64,000 nucleotides of DNA from Liopterus haemorrhoidalis. Taxonomy: Eukaryota > Arthropoda > Insecta > Coleoptera > Dytiscidae. The notes beneath the pieces are model-generated. The model searched no databases. It was not told where the DNA came from and worked only from the letters and a program-made list of their open reading frames with translations. Shown piece after piece: positions 20,869 through 31,114 of this stretch (the first letter of the stretch is position 1; each line of letters starts with the position of its first letter). Made by a program: the position numbers and the translations under genes. The stretch lies in contig OZ020611.1 in NCBI GenBank assembly GCA_963971575.1, positions 224,432,260 through 224,496,259 on the forward strand, given 5' to 3'.

Positions 20869-21385
20869 ATTTTTTTAAATTAATGTTAAATCATGACTAA
20901 TAATGTCATGGATTTTTTATATTTATGGATAAGATTTGAAATTAAAAATATTTAAAAAAATTAACAGCTGAGAATCGAGTTTATATGTGTACAGTGTAGT
21001 GTTTAGTATACTCCGCCTACTCTTAAACGTCATGATTCAACCTATTGTTTGAATTAGTTTAGTTTTTTGTTTTTAAGGTATCAAAGAGGAATAAATCATT
21101 TATAGTAGTAAAATACTTATAAATGAAATAACACGTTGTTAATACTGAGAAATACGTTTCTAAAATTGAAACAAATGAAGTCATCTATCAATATATTTCT
21201 TATTAATTGAATGAAGACTTGAATACGAAGCAAATACAGAAAATATCGCTGGAATTTTTTAATTTAAATTTTATTGTTACGACATTTTTGGCAAATTATT
21301 TAAATTTTATTTCTAAAAATTAAATAGAAGCTCTAGTAAAATGACTGTTGATTTTGATGTGATTATAGAAAAAATATTCCTAAAT
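20868..21385 (+). repeat. dispersed repeat C, copy 2
   Basis: Matches 880-1400 through AAATCATGACTAATAATGT, AAAGAGGAATAAATCATTTA, AACACGTTGTTAATACTGAG and GATGTGATTATAGA. An extra GTGTACAGTGTAGTG-type stretch in its middle is absent from copy 1. Confidence 0.75.
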
Positions 21386-21477
21386 ATCCAGCATTCTGTT
21401 GGCTTCTTTAAACAGTTATTAAATAAAGTTTAAAAATAAAAACACTCGGTTTATTGTTTCAAAAAATTTATTTGCTG

Positions 21478-21525
21478 TATTTATACGTATTTCGACTTAC
21501 AAAGTCATCTTCAGAATAAATAGAT
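21478..21525 (-). ncRNA. hammerhead ribozyme motif, core intact
   Basis: Minus strand: CTGAAGA core box, a 5-bp stem II GACTT-TGT-AAGTC, then GAA, then self-complementary ATAC/GTAT as a very short stem III, and A at the cleavage position. Four bases after it (AATA) pair with the four (TATT) just before CTGA to start stem I. This fits the short-stem-III type I hammerheads reported in Penelope-like elements. Activity is inferred, not shown. Confidence 0.65.
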
Positions 21526-21612
21526 CACATACATAGCTGATATATATATATACCCACAGGTAGGTACAACAAACAAGATAATAAAGGAAAAACCTAAAGG
21601 ATTAAAAAGGTG

Positions 21613-22230
21613 TTAGAAGCGGAGAACTAATGAGTTCAAGTTGTTCATTAAATTTTTGTTCTTAGAAATAGCCTTTTTAATCTCAAACGCTTCTAACATG
21701 TCCAGTTTTAATCCCTTAGGTTGTACATGTAATATTTTTACATTATCAAAATCAAACGTATGATTAATGTGAATCATGTGTTCTGCAACATTTGAATGTG
21801 TTTTGTTGAGACGCCATGCGCTCATGTGCTCTTTGATTCTAATATTGAAGTTCCTCTCTATTTTTCCTATATAAATAAAATCACATTCGTTGCAGCTGAT
21901 TTCGTATACGCCACTACTTAGCATGAAGTTTTTATTATTAATTTTATTGTTAACTAACATTCTTTTTAAAGTAAATTTATTATGAAAAGCTGCCTGAATA
22001 TTCTGTTTTCTTAATTGGTTAGCTATTTTGTAACTACTGTGGCCTATAAAAGGAATACGTCTATATATCTTATCTTGGGGAGAATGGTCATAGTGAAAAA
22101 AAAAAAAAATTAAAAGGCGTTGTTTGTGTTTTTTATTGAGAATTTTGAAAACTATGGAGGGGCTATAACCGTGATATTTAGCTATTTGTAAAATAGTATT
22201 TAATTCTGTATTATAATCTTCATGGGACAT
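21613..22230 (-). CDS. Penelope-like GIY-YIG endonuclease fragment
   Basis: A 205-codon open frame. Residues 1-60 match the linker after the reverse transcriptase (ELNTILQIAKYHGYSPSIV). The endonuclease follows: GVY at 107-109, a C-x2-C pair at 113 and 116 as found in Penelope endonucleases, YIG at 120-122, R131 and the IKEH segment, then the acidic EAFEI around E180. These are the expected catalytic positions of a GIY-YIG nuclease, which nicks DNA for retrotransposition. A run of about 12 A on the plus strand (22097-22109) yields an odd FFFF stretch and may mask a frameshift. No reverse transcriptase lies upstream, so the protein cannot act alone; the fairly well kept nuclease frame suggests a recent insertion. 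Confidence 0.8.
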   Translation of the reverse strand: MSHEDYNTELNTILQIAKYHGYSPSIVFKILNKKHKQRLLIFFFFHYDHSPQDKIYRRIPFIGHSSYKIANQLRKQNIQAAFHNKFTLKRMLVNNKINNKNFMLSSGVYEISCNECDFIYIGKIERNFNIRIKEHMSAWRLNKTHSNVAEHMIHINHTFDFDNVKILHVQPKGLKLDMLEAFEIKKAISKNKNLMNNLNSLVLRF

Positions 22231-22369
22231 GGGAATATTTATTAATCTATGGAGGTAACTATAAAGTGCTGATAACTTGATGTTGTAAGGGTGAAATGAT
22301 GATCTAGGAATGATTGTATCTGTACAGGTGTGTTTTCTATATATGCTATAAGAGAAGTTATTATCATTA

Positions 22370-22456
22370 TGTGTAATAGTGTAATAGTGACTAGTGACTG
22401 TAATAGTGTAATAGTGACTGTAATAGTGAATAGTGTAATAGTGTAATAGTAACTAT
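22370..22456. repeat. TGTAATAG simple repeat
   Basis: About ten units of GTAATAGT with GACTAGT variants, at the point where the Penelope-like element is 5'-truncated and its inverted arm begins. Confidence 0.85.
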
Positions 22457-22564
22457 TACACATAATTCTCCGCTTCTAACACCTTTTTAATCCTTTAGGT
22501 TTTTCCTTTATTATCTTGTTTGTTGTACCTACCTGTGGGTATATATATATATATATCAGTTATG

Positions 22565-22618
22565 TATGTGATCTATTTATTATGAAGATGACTTTGTAAG
22601 TCGAAATACGTATAAATA
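22565..22618 (+). ncRNA. hammerhead ribozyme motif, core mutated
   Basis: The inverted arm carries the same motif on the plus strand, but the first core base has changed: ATGAAGA instead of CTGAAGA. Stem II, GAA and ATACGTATA are unchanged. Loss of the conserved C should abolish cleavage, so the two arms differ in predicted activity. Confidence 0.6.
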
Positions 22619-22679
22619 CAGCAAATAAATTTTTTGAAACAATAAACCGAGTGTTTTTATTTTTAAACTTTTTTTTAAA

Positions 22680-23860
22680 AATGTTTCAACGAGTGCCTTC
22701 AACTAATTCAATTAATATTACTTAATTAAATACCTATAAAACCCTGAAATGTGTGAAAATTCAAATTTCACACATATTTTAATTATTTAACTTAACTAAA
22801 CCTCCTTGAGAGGTCTCTCCATACATTCTATCTGAAAATAATTACCAATTTCCTAGATACTGAAATTATTGTGAAGGTATTTCTGAAGTGTTTTCCATTT
22901 TATACACATTATTCAAAATATTCGCATATATTCAAATAGTTTACACAATTTGCAACTCTGAAGTGAAGTTATACACTGTTTGAGTACTTCTGGAGTAGAA
23001 CCTCTCATAGTTATGTAAATATTATCGATCAGTCCAAATACATTTGCAAATTGCGATAATTGCTTCGACGTCACTAGCGCATTTTGTTAATATACAAATA
23101 TGATTTGTACCTCACCTTTGAAGATACAAAAATATTGTAAAATGTGATAATGTATTCTATTTCTCTAGATGGATATAAAAATATTTTTACATCACTACTT
23201 AAAATGCAGTTAGTAGTATCTATAAAAAAATTCAGGAATATTTTTAATTAAAAGAGATGCGAGGTGGCAATTTTAGCATATTACAGGCAGGGCTGTTGCT
23301 AAGGCCCCGCAGGCGGACCAATGGGCTGGTCGCGACCTGCTTCCATCTTTTTATTAAGAACTAGGCCGGTTTGTGCAATAATTTTCCAAGTCCTAGTCCG
23401 TACCTGCTTGTGGAGTAACAGAATTTCGTAGAGGTATCTAGTGAAGGAGGTCCACAAGGGCCAAATTCCTGGGATAACATTTTTAGTAAGATAAGTTTTA
23501 GTTCGATTTTACAATACGATGCTTAAAAACAAAAAAGAAGAAAAGAGTGAGATTTTTCACACATTTCAAGGATGTGTAGCTATTTAATCTCTGTATAGGA
23601 TTTTTTGTTTTTAGTTGAAATTGTATCAAAATGATGAAACTTGAAAATTATTTTTCGACCGTCTATCGAAGTCAAAGTAGGCGAACTTATTGCATGACGA
23701 GATGTAGCGCAGTACACCATAGTGTCTTTAAATTGAATCATTTTATGTAAAAATATTCATGTCAACATATTTTTAAAAAATCATAACGGGGTACAATTGT
23801 TGTATGGCGCATCTAAAATATCATGGATTGCAAAATTTCGGTCACCTCTGATATTTCATT
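22680..23860. other. mostly unassigned; GC-richer patch inside
   Basis: 22744-22785 and 23547-23575 hold copies of the TTTTCACACATTTCAGGG terminus of family A. A GC-richer patch at 23290-23470 (GGCCCCGCAGGCGGACC, GGTCGCGACCTGCTTCC) has no family I can name. No gene is supported. Confidence 0.4.
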
Positions 23861-23861
23861 T

Positions 23862-24130
23862 AATATCCCACATTATTATTATTGAAGGGGGGTTTGTAGT
23901 CTCGCCAGTACCGTTCAGGTTTGCCCGCAACGTGATCGGCACGGACGAGACGCTCTTCTCTTACCTTAACGAGAAGGTCGAGAGAGCTTTTTCCCAGCAA
24001 TCGGTCGCATCCCAAACCCTGGCGATATGCGACCGAGGGGCTCACACCAGATCCAGCGTCCGCACAATGCGAAGCGATACACTGCTTTTTGCAATCTGCA
24101 GACCAGAAAATATCCCATATTATTATTATT
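23862..24130 (-). mobile_element. GC-rich retro-type insertion with flanking direct repeats
   Basis: A 225-bp segment (23884-24108) with much higher GC than its surroundings lies between 22-bp direct repeats, AATATCCCA(C/T) plus an ATT tract, at 23862-23883 and 24109-24130. The minus-strand frame holds REERLVRADHVAGKPERYW. An (AAT)n tail in minus orientation suggests a LINE 3' end or SINE; the parent is unidentified. Confidence 0.55.
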
Positions 24131-24174
24131 ATTTTGATTTTTTTTTAACAGTTACAAGTTTTTTGAGTTACAAG

Positions 24175-24300
24175 TTCCGAAGCTTTACTCAGTTTTGCTT
24201 TTTTTTAAAGATTTTTAGATCAACCACTTTAGACAAGAGGTATTTTTTTTTGTTGCTAATCTATGTTTCAAGAGCTTCCATTTGATACCAAATATTTAAA
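24175..24300 (+). repeat. A-family core fragment
   Basis: AAGATTTTTAGATCAACCAC, then GTTGCTAATCTATGTTTCAA and GAGCTTCCATTTGATACCAA follow the order of the A core near its middle. Confidence 0.55.
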
Positions 24301-24376
24301 AACAAAACAAAAATTATTAAAGCGTAAAAAAAAAATGATAATTTAAAAGATATGTACTGAAAGGTTCAGAGGCTAA

Positions 24377-25775
24377 GCCTGTGGTTTCCAAATATTTTTG
24401 CTCGGTACCCAAAAATTTAAAACCTATTGTATTGAAGAACCATTGGACCTATATCCGCATTATCTGTTGTATTAACGACCGAAAAAGTATTTCAAGAAAT
24501 TTGACGTGCAGAGAAAAAAAAAAATTGGTTTTTAGGAAACCTGATGAGTGAAAACGAAAAGGATTTCAAGAAAAATGACAAGCAAAAAAGAATAAGATGT
24601 CAAGAAACTTGATAAGCAAAAGAAAAGAATTTTGAAAAACCTGATAAGCAAAAAATGGATGTCAAGAAATTTGATAAACAAAAGAAAAGGTTTTCAAGAA
24701 ACATTATAAGCTACAGAAAAGGATTTCAAGAAACCTTATAAGCAATAGAAAAGGTTTTTAAGAAACCCGATAGGGTTTTTAATAAAAGAAAAGTATTTGA
24801 AAAAACCTGATAAGCAAAATGAAAAGGATTTCAAGAATGCCGATAAGCAAAAAAGAAAAGGAATTCAATAATCCTGATAAGCCATAAATGAAAAAAAAAA
24901 AAATTAAAAAACCTAATAAGCAAAAAAGGAAAGGATTTCTAGAATCCTGATAAGCAAAAAAGAAAAGAATTTCAAGAAACCTTATGAGCAAAATAGAAAA
25001 GCATATCTAGAAACCTAATAGGCAAAATGAAATGTATATCAAGAAATATGTTAAGCAAAAGAAAATGATTTCAAGAAACCTGTTAACCAAAGATCCTTTC
25101 TGTCAAGACACCTGATAAACAAAAGAAAAAGATTTCAAGAATTCCGATAAGAAAAAAAAAGGATTTTAAGAATCCTGATAAGCAAAAAGGAAAAGGATTT
25201 CAAGAAACCTTATAAGCAAAATAGAAAAGGGTATCTAGAAACCTGATAAGCAAAAGAAAAGCATTTAAAAAACACTGATAGACAAAAAAGAAATGGATTT
25301 CAAGAAACATGTTAAGCAAAAAAAGGATGTCAAGAAACATGATAAACAAAAGAAAAAGATTTCAAAAATCCCGATAAGACAAAAAAAGGATCTTAAGAAT
25401 CCTGATAAGCAAAAAAGAAAAGGATCGCCAGAAACCTTATAGCAAAATAGAAAAGTATATCTAGAAACCTGATAAGTAAAAGAAAAGCATTTAAAAAATC
25501 TGATAGGCAAAAAGAAATGGATATCAAGAAATCTGTTAAGCAAAAGAAAATGATTTCAAGAAATCTGTTAAGCAAAGATTGGATATTAAGAAACCTGACA
25601 AACAAAAGGAAAGGATCACAAGAAAACTTAAAAGCAGAACAGGAAAGGAATTCAAGAAACCTGATAAGAAGACGAAAAAACATTTCTGCAAATATCAAAT
25701 GTCTGCAACCTATCAACATTCTTTTGCGACCCAATCATGGGTCACGACTAGAGTTTTAAGAACCATTACGGTAAG
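24377..25775. mobile_element. possible hAT element housing the minisatellite
   Basis: CTGTGGTTTCCAAATATTTT at 24380 and AGTTTTAAGAACCATTACGG at about 25752 resemble the two hAT-like ends CAGTGGTTCTTAAAC in opposite orientation. The 8-bp flanks match only partly, so this is a suggestion. Confidence 0.35.
24520..25680 (+). repeat. 32-33-bp minisatellite with higher-order periodicity
   Basis: About 35 units of AAGAAACCTGATAAGCAAAA plus GAAAAGGATTTC. Individual units vary from 28 to 36 bp. The landmark AGAATCCTGATAAGC occurs at 24941, 25169 and 25396, and TATCTAGAAACCTGATAAG-type units at about 25231 and 25459, so a block of about seven units (about 228 bp) is itself repeated. Long open frames on either strand are artefacts of the stop-poor unit. 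Confidence 0.92.
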
Positions 25776-25779
25776 GATT

Positions 25780-26925
25780 AAGTAAAAAAAAAATCACATA
25801 CAAAAATTCTCTATTACATAAATGAGTGTTAACTCTGTTTTTATATATATATTTTTTTTTCATATTATCTTTTATAACAAGTAGAATGGCGAAATTCTTT
25901 GTAAAGACCAGAACCTTTCTTGAGTTGTTGAACCACTATTCATTCATTGACTTGTGCGCCCAGAAATGGAAACAAAGCTGCCTTATCATCCTCAAAATAA
26001 ATACCCGATAAAGAAGAAAAATTCTCAAAAAAAGTTAGTAGATGAAGAACACATATTATCATAATTACCCATTCATTTCAAATAAATATACATCGAAATA
26101 AAACCAAATTAAAACCCTTACTAATAACATTTATAAATTATTTGTATAATTATTTTCAAATTAAAATATTTAAATTGCAAATTCATTCTATTAAACTAAA
26201 TTTTCGGGTAACACGAATTAATTGCGCATGAAAACAAGTAATTTCATGCAATTTTCACTCTATTCCGTTTTTCTAAAAGTGTTATTTGTAATTGTTCTCT
26301 GTAATCGTCGATTTTATTCGAGTTTAATCGCTCTCTTTTTTCGTCTCACAGATTATCTGGTGTATGTCAGACCTTTTTTAAGGACACGAAACGGGGGAAA
26401 AGAAATGTAGATGGAAATCTCGACCTTAAGGGTTCTTGGAATGATGGCTGCATTGTATTTCAAGAGCTTTGCATATTTTTTACAAGATGTTGAAGGAGTG
26501 TTGGAAGAGAATTCAATACTGTGCAAGTACTTGAATAAAATCAATTATCATTTTATATGAAGGATTTACAACAGTGTATTTATTATTTAAAAATGAATAG
26601 TATAAAAGCGTCGTGAAAAGAGTACGCCAAAACCTACTAGATTCTTGCCCGAAAAGTAAAGTTTACAAGGAAAGCAAAACTATAGTATAGTATTTCTAAA
26701 ATGAAATGGCCGGTCTGGTTAAGCAGCTTAACAATTTGGTAATGGGTTTATGGCAGTAACCCTGAGACTTAATGCTGTAAAAAGAATATGAGAGGTATTA
26801 AGGGAATTTTAGTTTTAAATAGATTAGATGTACAATTGAACTATAACAATTTAAAAACCATTAAGGTTATTTTCCAAATTTATAATCCTATTGTTTCTAA
26901 ATTTTAGGGGTTGTTATACTTGTTT
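25780..26925. other. AT-rich stretch without recognisable gene
   Basis: No domain, repeat boundary or RNA gene that I can support. Confidence 0.5.
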
Positions 26926-26929
26926 GTTG

Positions 26930-27280
26930 GTTAATTTTTGATAGAGTTGGTCTTGGTCAGTCAGTTAATCAGTTGGCCAAGTATTGTTATTTTAACTGAA
27001 TTTAGATTCCGTATGACAACGTACATTGTCATTGCTAGGCAATGTAATAAATAGCTTGGCAGCAATTATCAAATTACTGTGTGTTTTTAAAGGGAACTGA
27101 ATAAAAATTAAATAATTAATAAAGTTATAGTCGTGGAAAAAGTATAATATGAAACTTGCATGGAATAGTCACTTCTCACTCGTATGAATTGCGCTACTCG
27201 CCTGCGGCTCGTGGCGCATTTTCATACTCGTGTGAAATGACCATCATTCCTTGCTCGTTGCATACCAAACTATTTTACAA
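26930..27280 (+). repeat. dispersed repeat D, copy 2
   Basis: Copy of 9005-9355 with the same start and the same structured end. The core here reads GCGCTACTCGCCTGCGGCTC followed by GTGGCGC, a better GC-rich palindrome than in copy 1. Confidence 0.75.
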
Positions 27281-27284
27281 AGAT

Positions 27285-28045
27285 TTTTTATACTGTAATG
27301 CCAGTCTAAGGCAAGGGTTCTGCGAATCTTGGGAAATCGTATATGGCTTCTGCGACAAAATAAGTTTTGGGTACCCTTATAGTCCAATGCATGAACACTA
27401 GTCCAAACGAGCAGTATTCTTTGGAGTACCAACAAGCGTTTGATGGATAGATTTGATTTGTTTATATGCTTATTGCGCTTTATATTCGTGTATGATCGTT
27501 AATATGTCCTTAGTTATCAAATATTTTAGTTCATTCATGTTAATTCGTCAAGTATGCATGCGTATTTAATATTGGTGATCAAAATATCAGTTACTGTAAA
27601 TATCAAGTACTATATGATCTTAGCTCATAACAGTTACTTACATTTTAAAAATTATTTAACACTTAAAAACGTAACATCACATGAGTAAAAAATCCAGAAA
27701 ACAACTAAATTATGTTAATTACACGCTAAATGATGAGATAGCGTATCTCTTATTGCCTTGATAATTTCTGTACATATATTTACAAGTGACGTCATAATTG
27801 TTTGTTTTTCATAATTAACTAATATTTATCTCTCATGCCACTTCTATATATATATATCTACATTTAAAAATTGTTAACTTAATTACTGTTTTTAAACCAA
27901 TGGATTGTTAAAGTTAAAAATAGAATTAATATTGAATAATTTATAAAAGAAGACGACGTAAAACGCTTAAGAAATATTTACACCTGAGCTCAGAATTCAT
28001 GAAATTGGATATTGTGGGCCCAAGACGGAAAAGTTTAAATATATA
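27285..28045. other. AT-rich stretch without recognisable gene
   Basis: Nothing supported beyond a short TA tract at 27847-27858. Confidence 0.5.
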
Positions 28046-28050
28046 TCAAA

Positions 28051-28832
28051 AGGGGAAACTTCCTAAGCGCCCTGACATCTGGTGGCAATTTGTGAAAGAT
28101 ACGAAAGCCACATTGTTTTGTTTTGTTCAATGGAGAAATACGTGTTTTTTTGTTGTTTGTGTTTTATTTTTGTGTATCGTGGAAAAAAAAACAATCAATT
28201 TTGTTGTGTGCCGCAATGTAAATCGTGAATAATGAAGAATCCTTCTTAAACATTCCATAATTTACCTAACCTAACCTAAATCGAAAAAAATATCAATTGA
28301 AACGACGTTTGGAGGCAGAGAGAAAGTGGATCGTAGGTTTTTATGGACTCAAAAACTAAAAATGGGCAAAAATCCAAGCCCATGCATGCATGTTTGCTCG
28401 TTGCATTTTATGGAAAGTGATTTTTTACGTCCAAAAAAAAAAAGACTGAAAAAAAGCATTTATCGCACCCAAAATTTGCCTAACTCATCAGTTGATATAT
28501 TAAAAAGCCCTTCTACTTTTTCAGGCAGATATTAATTTTTACTAATATATTTACCATATTTTAGTTGTTATTATATTGACAGACAGTCAAAAAGAATTAA
28601 AAATACAATGAAAAACTAAAAATATCCTTGAAATTTCTTTAGAATAGTATATTATTACATATCTTGTAAATCGTAGATTACCTTTAAATTAAAAAAAAGC
28701 TCGGAAAACAGGAAAAATACAACTCGCGTTCATTTTCACCATGTAAACAATTACACAAATAATAGTTTAATGTGGCTTTCGAGTGTTCCAGCTTTTCCGC
28801 ATACGGCGCTGCGATCTTAAAAAGTTTCCCCT
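28051..28832. mobile_element. P-like TIR element carrying a THAP fragment
   Basis: AGGGGAAACTTCCTAAG at the left and CTTAAAAAGTTTCCCCT at the right are inverted copies of the same 11-17 bp terminus. The interior encodes a decayed THAP domain (28120-28535). THAP is the DNA-binding domain of P-element-type transposases, so the combination suggests a nonautonomous or deleted P-like element. No matching 8-bp TSD is visible. Confidence 0.6.
28120..28535 (+). pseudogene. THAP-domain fragment, frameshifted
   Basis: Pieces in different frames: NQFCCVPQCKS then a stop, NNEESFL shortly after, AERKW around 28315-28332, and MHVCSLHFMESDFLRPKKKR from 28386. The CxxxC start and the VCSLHF plus ESDF end are the zinc-binding C2CH signature of THAP domains. 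The poly-A stretch near 28431-28442 follows the domain. No catalytic transposase sequence follows. Confidence 0.6.
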
Positions 28833-28841
28833 AATCTTACC

Positions 28842-29827
28842 TTACTGACAGAACCCAATTCACCTCGATAGAAATTAATAACAAGTCACATTTTTCCGAC
28901 AAAAAGTCTGTTACCCTAGGTGCCCCACAAGGAAGTGTCTTGGCTTCTACTCTATTTTTAATTTACGCAAGTGACTTACCTAATTATTTTACGAATATGA
29001 CAAACTTAACTGTGACTTCATTTGCTGACGACAATAATTTTCTTACTCGATGTAAAAACACGACAGATATTGAAACCTCCTTTAATGACGTAATGAAAAT
29101 AGCATCCACATGAGCAAATAAAAATAAATTAACCCTAAGTATTGATAAGACATCCTGTGTAGTCTTCAAAACACCACAAAATAAATTCATTCCTCCTAAG
29201 CAATTAAATTTTGAAAATCAAAAAGTAAAAAAATCGGATACCTCACGCGTAATAGGACTAACGCTAGACAAAAACTGGACAGACCACATCGATAAACTTT
29301 GTAGATGGTTGTGCTCATGCTTATTCCTCCTAAGGTCGTTGAAATTGAATTGTAGCATCAAAGTGTTAAAGAATGTATACTTTTCATGTTTCCACTCACA
29401 TTTAAAGTATAATATTATCCACTGGGGCCAATCGACTAATTTAAAACAAGTATTTCGTCTCCAAAAGTCAGCAATACGAGTCCTTCAATCGCTGAACTGC
29501 AGAGACTCGTGCAAGAAATATTTCACCCAACTTAATATATTAACCCAACCAGCAGAATATATTCTATCTCTTTGTAGGTTCGTCTACAAAAATAAACAAC
29601 TGTTCCTAAAAATCGAACATTCCCATAACACAAGGAACAAAGATGCACTAGTTCCAAGGCCACACAATTTAACCTGTTACCAAAGACGTGCCCATTTCAA
29701 TTGCTGTAAATACTATAATGCGCTTCCTGATGAAATAAAGTTGTCAAAAAATGCACTCATCTTCAAGACCAATGTTAAAATATATCTAATTGAAAGAGAA
29801 TTGTGTGATGTTAAGGATTTTTTTTAG
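28842..29827 (+). pseudogene. jockey/CR1-like reverse transcriptase fragment
   Basis: 5'-truncated inside the reverse transcriptase: LTDRTQFTSIEIN, then TLGAPQGSVLASTLFLIYAS, the catalytic box SFADDNNFL, a single in-frame stop (AST-stop-ANKNK) near 29113, LTLSIDKTSCVVF, RVIGLTLDKNWTDHI, and a long C-terminal open frame from 29309 (HSHLKYNIIHWGQS thumb, NALPDEIK). The FADD aspartates are intact but the gene is dead by truncation and stop. The 3' UTR ends in an (ACTAA)n tail at 30008-30035, marking the 3' terminus of the element. Confidence 0.88.
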
Positions 29828-30004
29828 ATAATTTCCATATTTATTGTTTATTACTGTTTATTTATTTTTTTTTTTTTTTCACTGTCCATATCTCTAATGT
29901 TTTAAATAGTTTCTTATATTATTATGTATCGACTTTCTTTTCATGTAATAGTATTATTGTTGTACATTGTTATTATGTAATATTTATGTACATGAAAGAC
30001 AAGA

Positions 30005-30036
30005 ATAAAACTAAACTAAAACTAAACTAAACTATA
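30005..30036 (+). repeat. (ACTAA)n tail of the LINE fragment
   Basis: AATAAAACTAAACTAAAACT and further ACTAA units; simple-repeat 3' tail of the non-LTR element that ends here. Confidence 0.75.
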
Positions 30037-30094
30037 AGGAGGCCTATTTTAAGTTGACAAATTTGGCTGATAGATAATAGTATTGTGCCCAGTT

Positions 30095-30864
30095 TTTAAG
30101 GCGGCGCACAACCCTATAGTCCTCAATAGTTTCTTATACAAAACTAATAATCGGAAATAAAATTAATAACAATCTATATATCAAAATTTTCAGCGAATTT
30201 TTATCTATCTAATAGGATATTTTTAATTGTAGAAAAAACTGTTAGGTAGTTGTAAATAAGCTAATTGCATTATAGACGCCATCTTGTAAACCAATCGACA
30301 CATATTTGCGTACGATGCGGCAAATTGTACCTAAAGCTTCATTCTATAAATATGATTGTAGCTATTTTGTTGTATTGTGAAAATTACTTATAGTTATTGT
30401 ACTTGGTAATCTATTTTTGCCGCCCTCTTGAATCTGCCGCGGTTTTCAAAATTGGTGTTACGGGTAAAAATGATTTATTTTTCGTGAAGAATACGTGTAC
30501 CAAGTGGCATTCTATTATCTTTACGTATAATATTTTTCGACGAAGGCTCTAAACTATAAATAATCAAGTCGAAAAAAAAAATTGACGTATTATTTGAACA
30601 TTTCTACACAAAACTATATAAATATAAAAGTTATTCGAAACCCACAAATAGATTTAAAAAATTACAGAACAATATCGCTGATGTCTATTTTTAAGTTATT
30701 GAGCGATAATATTTTTACTGTAAATGTTCTACTATTAAAACTATCATATTAGATAGACACAAATTCTGTGCAAAATTTGATGTATAGGTTGATACTAATT
30801 TTATTTCAGATTGTTAGTTTTGTATAGGAAACTAGTAACCTCCGGGGGTTATACGCAGCCTTAA
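30095..30864. mobile_element. H-family TIR element, about 770 bp
   Basis: About 75-bp imperfect terminal inverted repeats: TTTAAGGCGGCGCACAACCC then TTTCTTATACAAAACTAATA on the left; AACTAGTAACCTCCGGGGGT and TTTTGTATAGGAAACTAG on the right. The interior is AT-rich and noncoding. A solo left arm lies at 5718-5812. Confidence 0.8.
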
Positions 30865-31114
30865 GAAACTTATTTTACTTATTATAACTTATTTAAGAAA
30901 CGAGTTTTGACACGATATTCTAAGTTTATTGGAAACCAAAGCAAAAAAATCTACGTTCTACGTTTAACTTCCACGTTCTACGTCTACGTCAGTTGGAAAC
31001 CATCCTTATCTGATCGGGACATGTGGTCTAAGGGCTAAATATGGATAATAGGACCATGTCGAAACATCACGGTGAACTCATGGCTACAACTACATGACTC
31101 ATAGGTTTCGAGTA

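Larger units (their letters stand above)
21429..22670 (-). mobile_element. Penelope-like element, 5'-truncated, with inverted ends
   Basis: Minus-strand element consisting of a GIY-YIG endonuclease frame (21613-22230) and its 3' UTR (arm 21429-21627), with an inverted copy of that 3' UTR at the other side (22465-22670). The arms are nearly perfect complements over about 200 bp, differing mainly in a TA microsatellite. The inverted arms and hammerhead motifs are typical of Penelope-like retroelements. The reverse transcriptase is missing. A TGTAATAG-type simple repeat at 22370-22456 sits at the truncation point. Confidence 0.85.

Noticed and set aside
22242..22463. Minus-strand open frame rich in T, I and L
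   Set aside because: Translation of the TGTAATAG simple repeat and adjacent inverted arm.
24779..25734. Long hydrophobic open frames on the minus strand (F/L/S-rich)
   Set aside because: They are translations of the AAGAAACCTGATAAGC minisatellite, whose unit lacks stops in some frames; no protein domain and no frame conservation.
28267..28280. CCTAACCTAACCTAA, like insect telomere repeat
   Set aside because: Only about three units inside a P-like element; too short to be telomeric.
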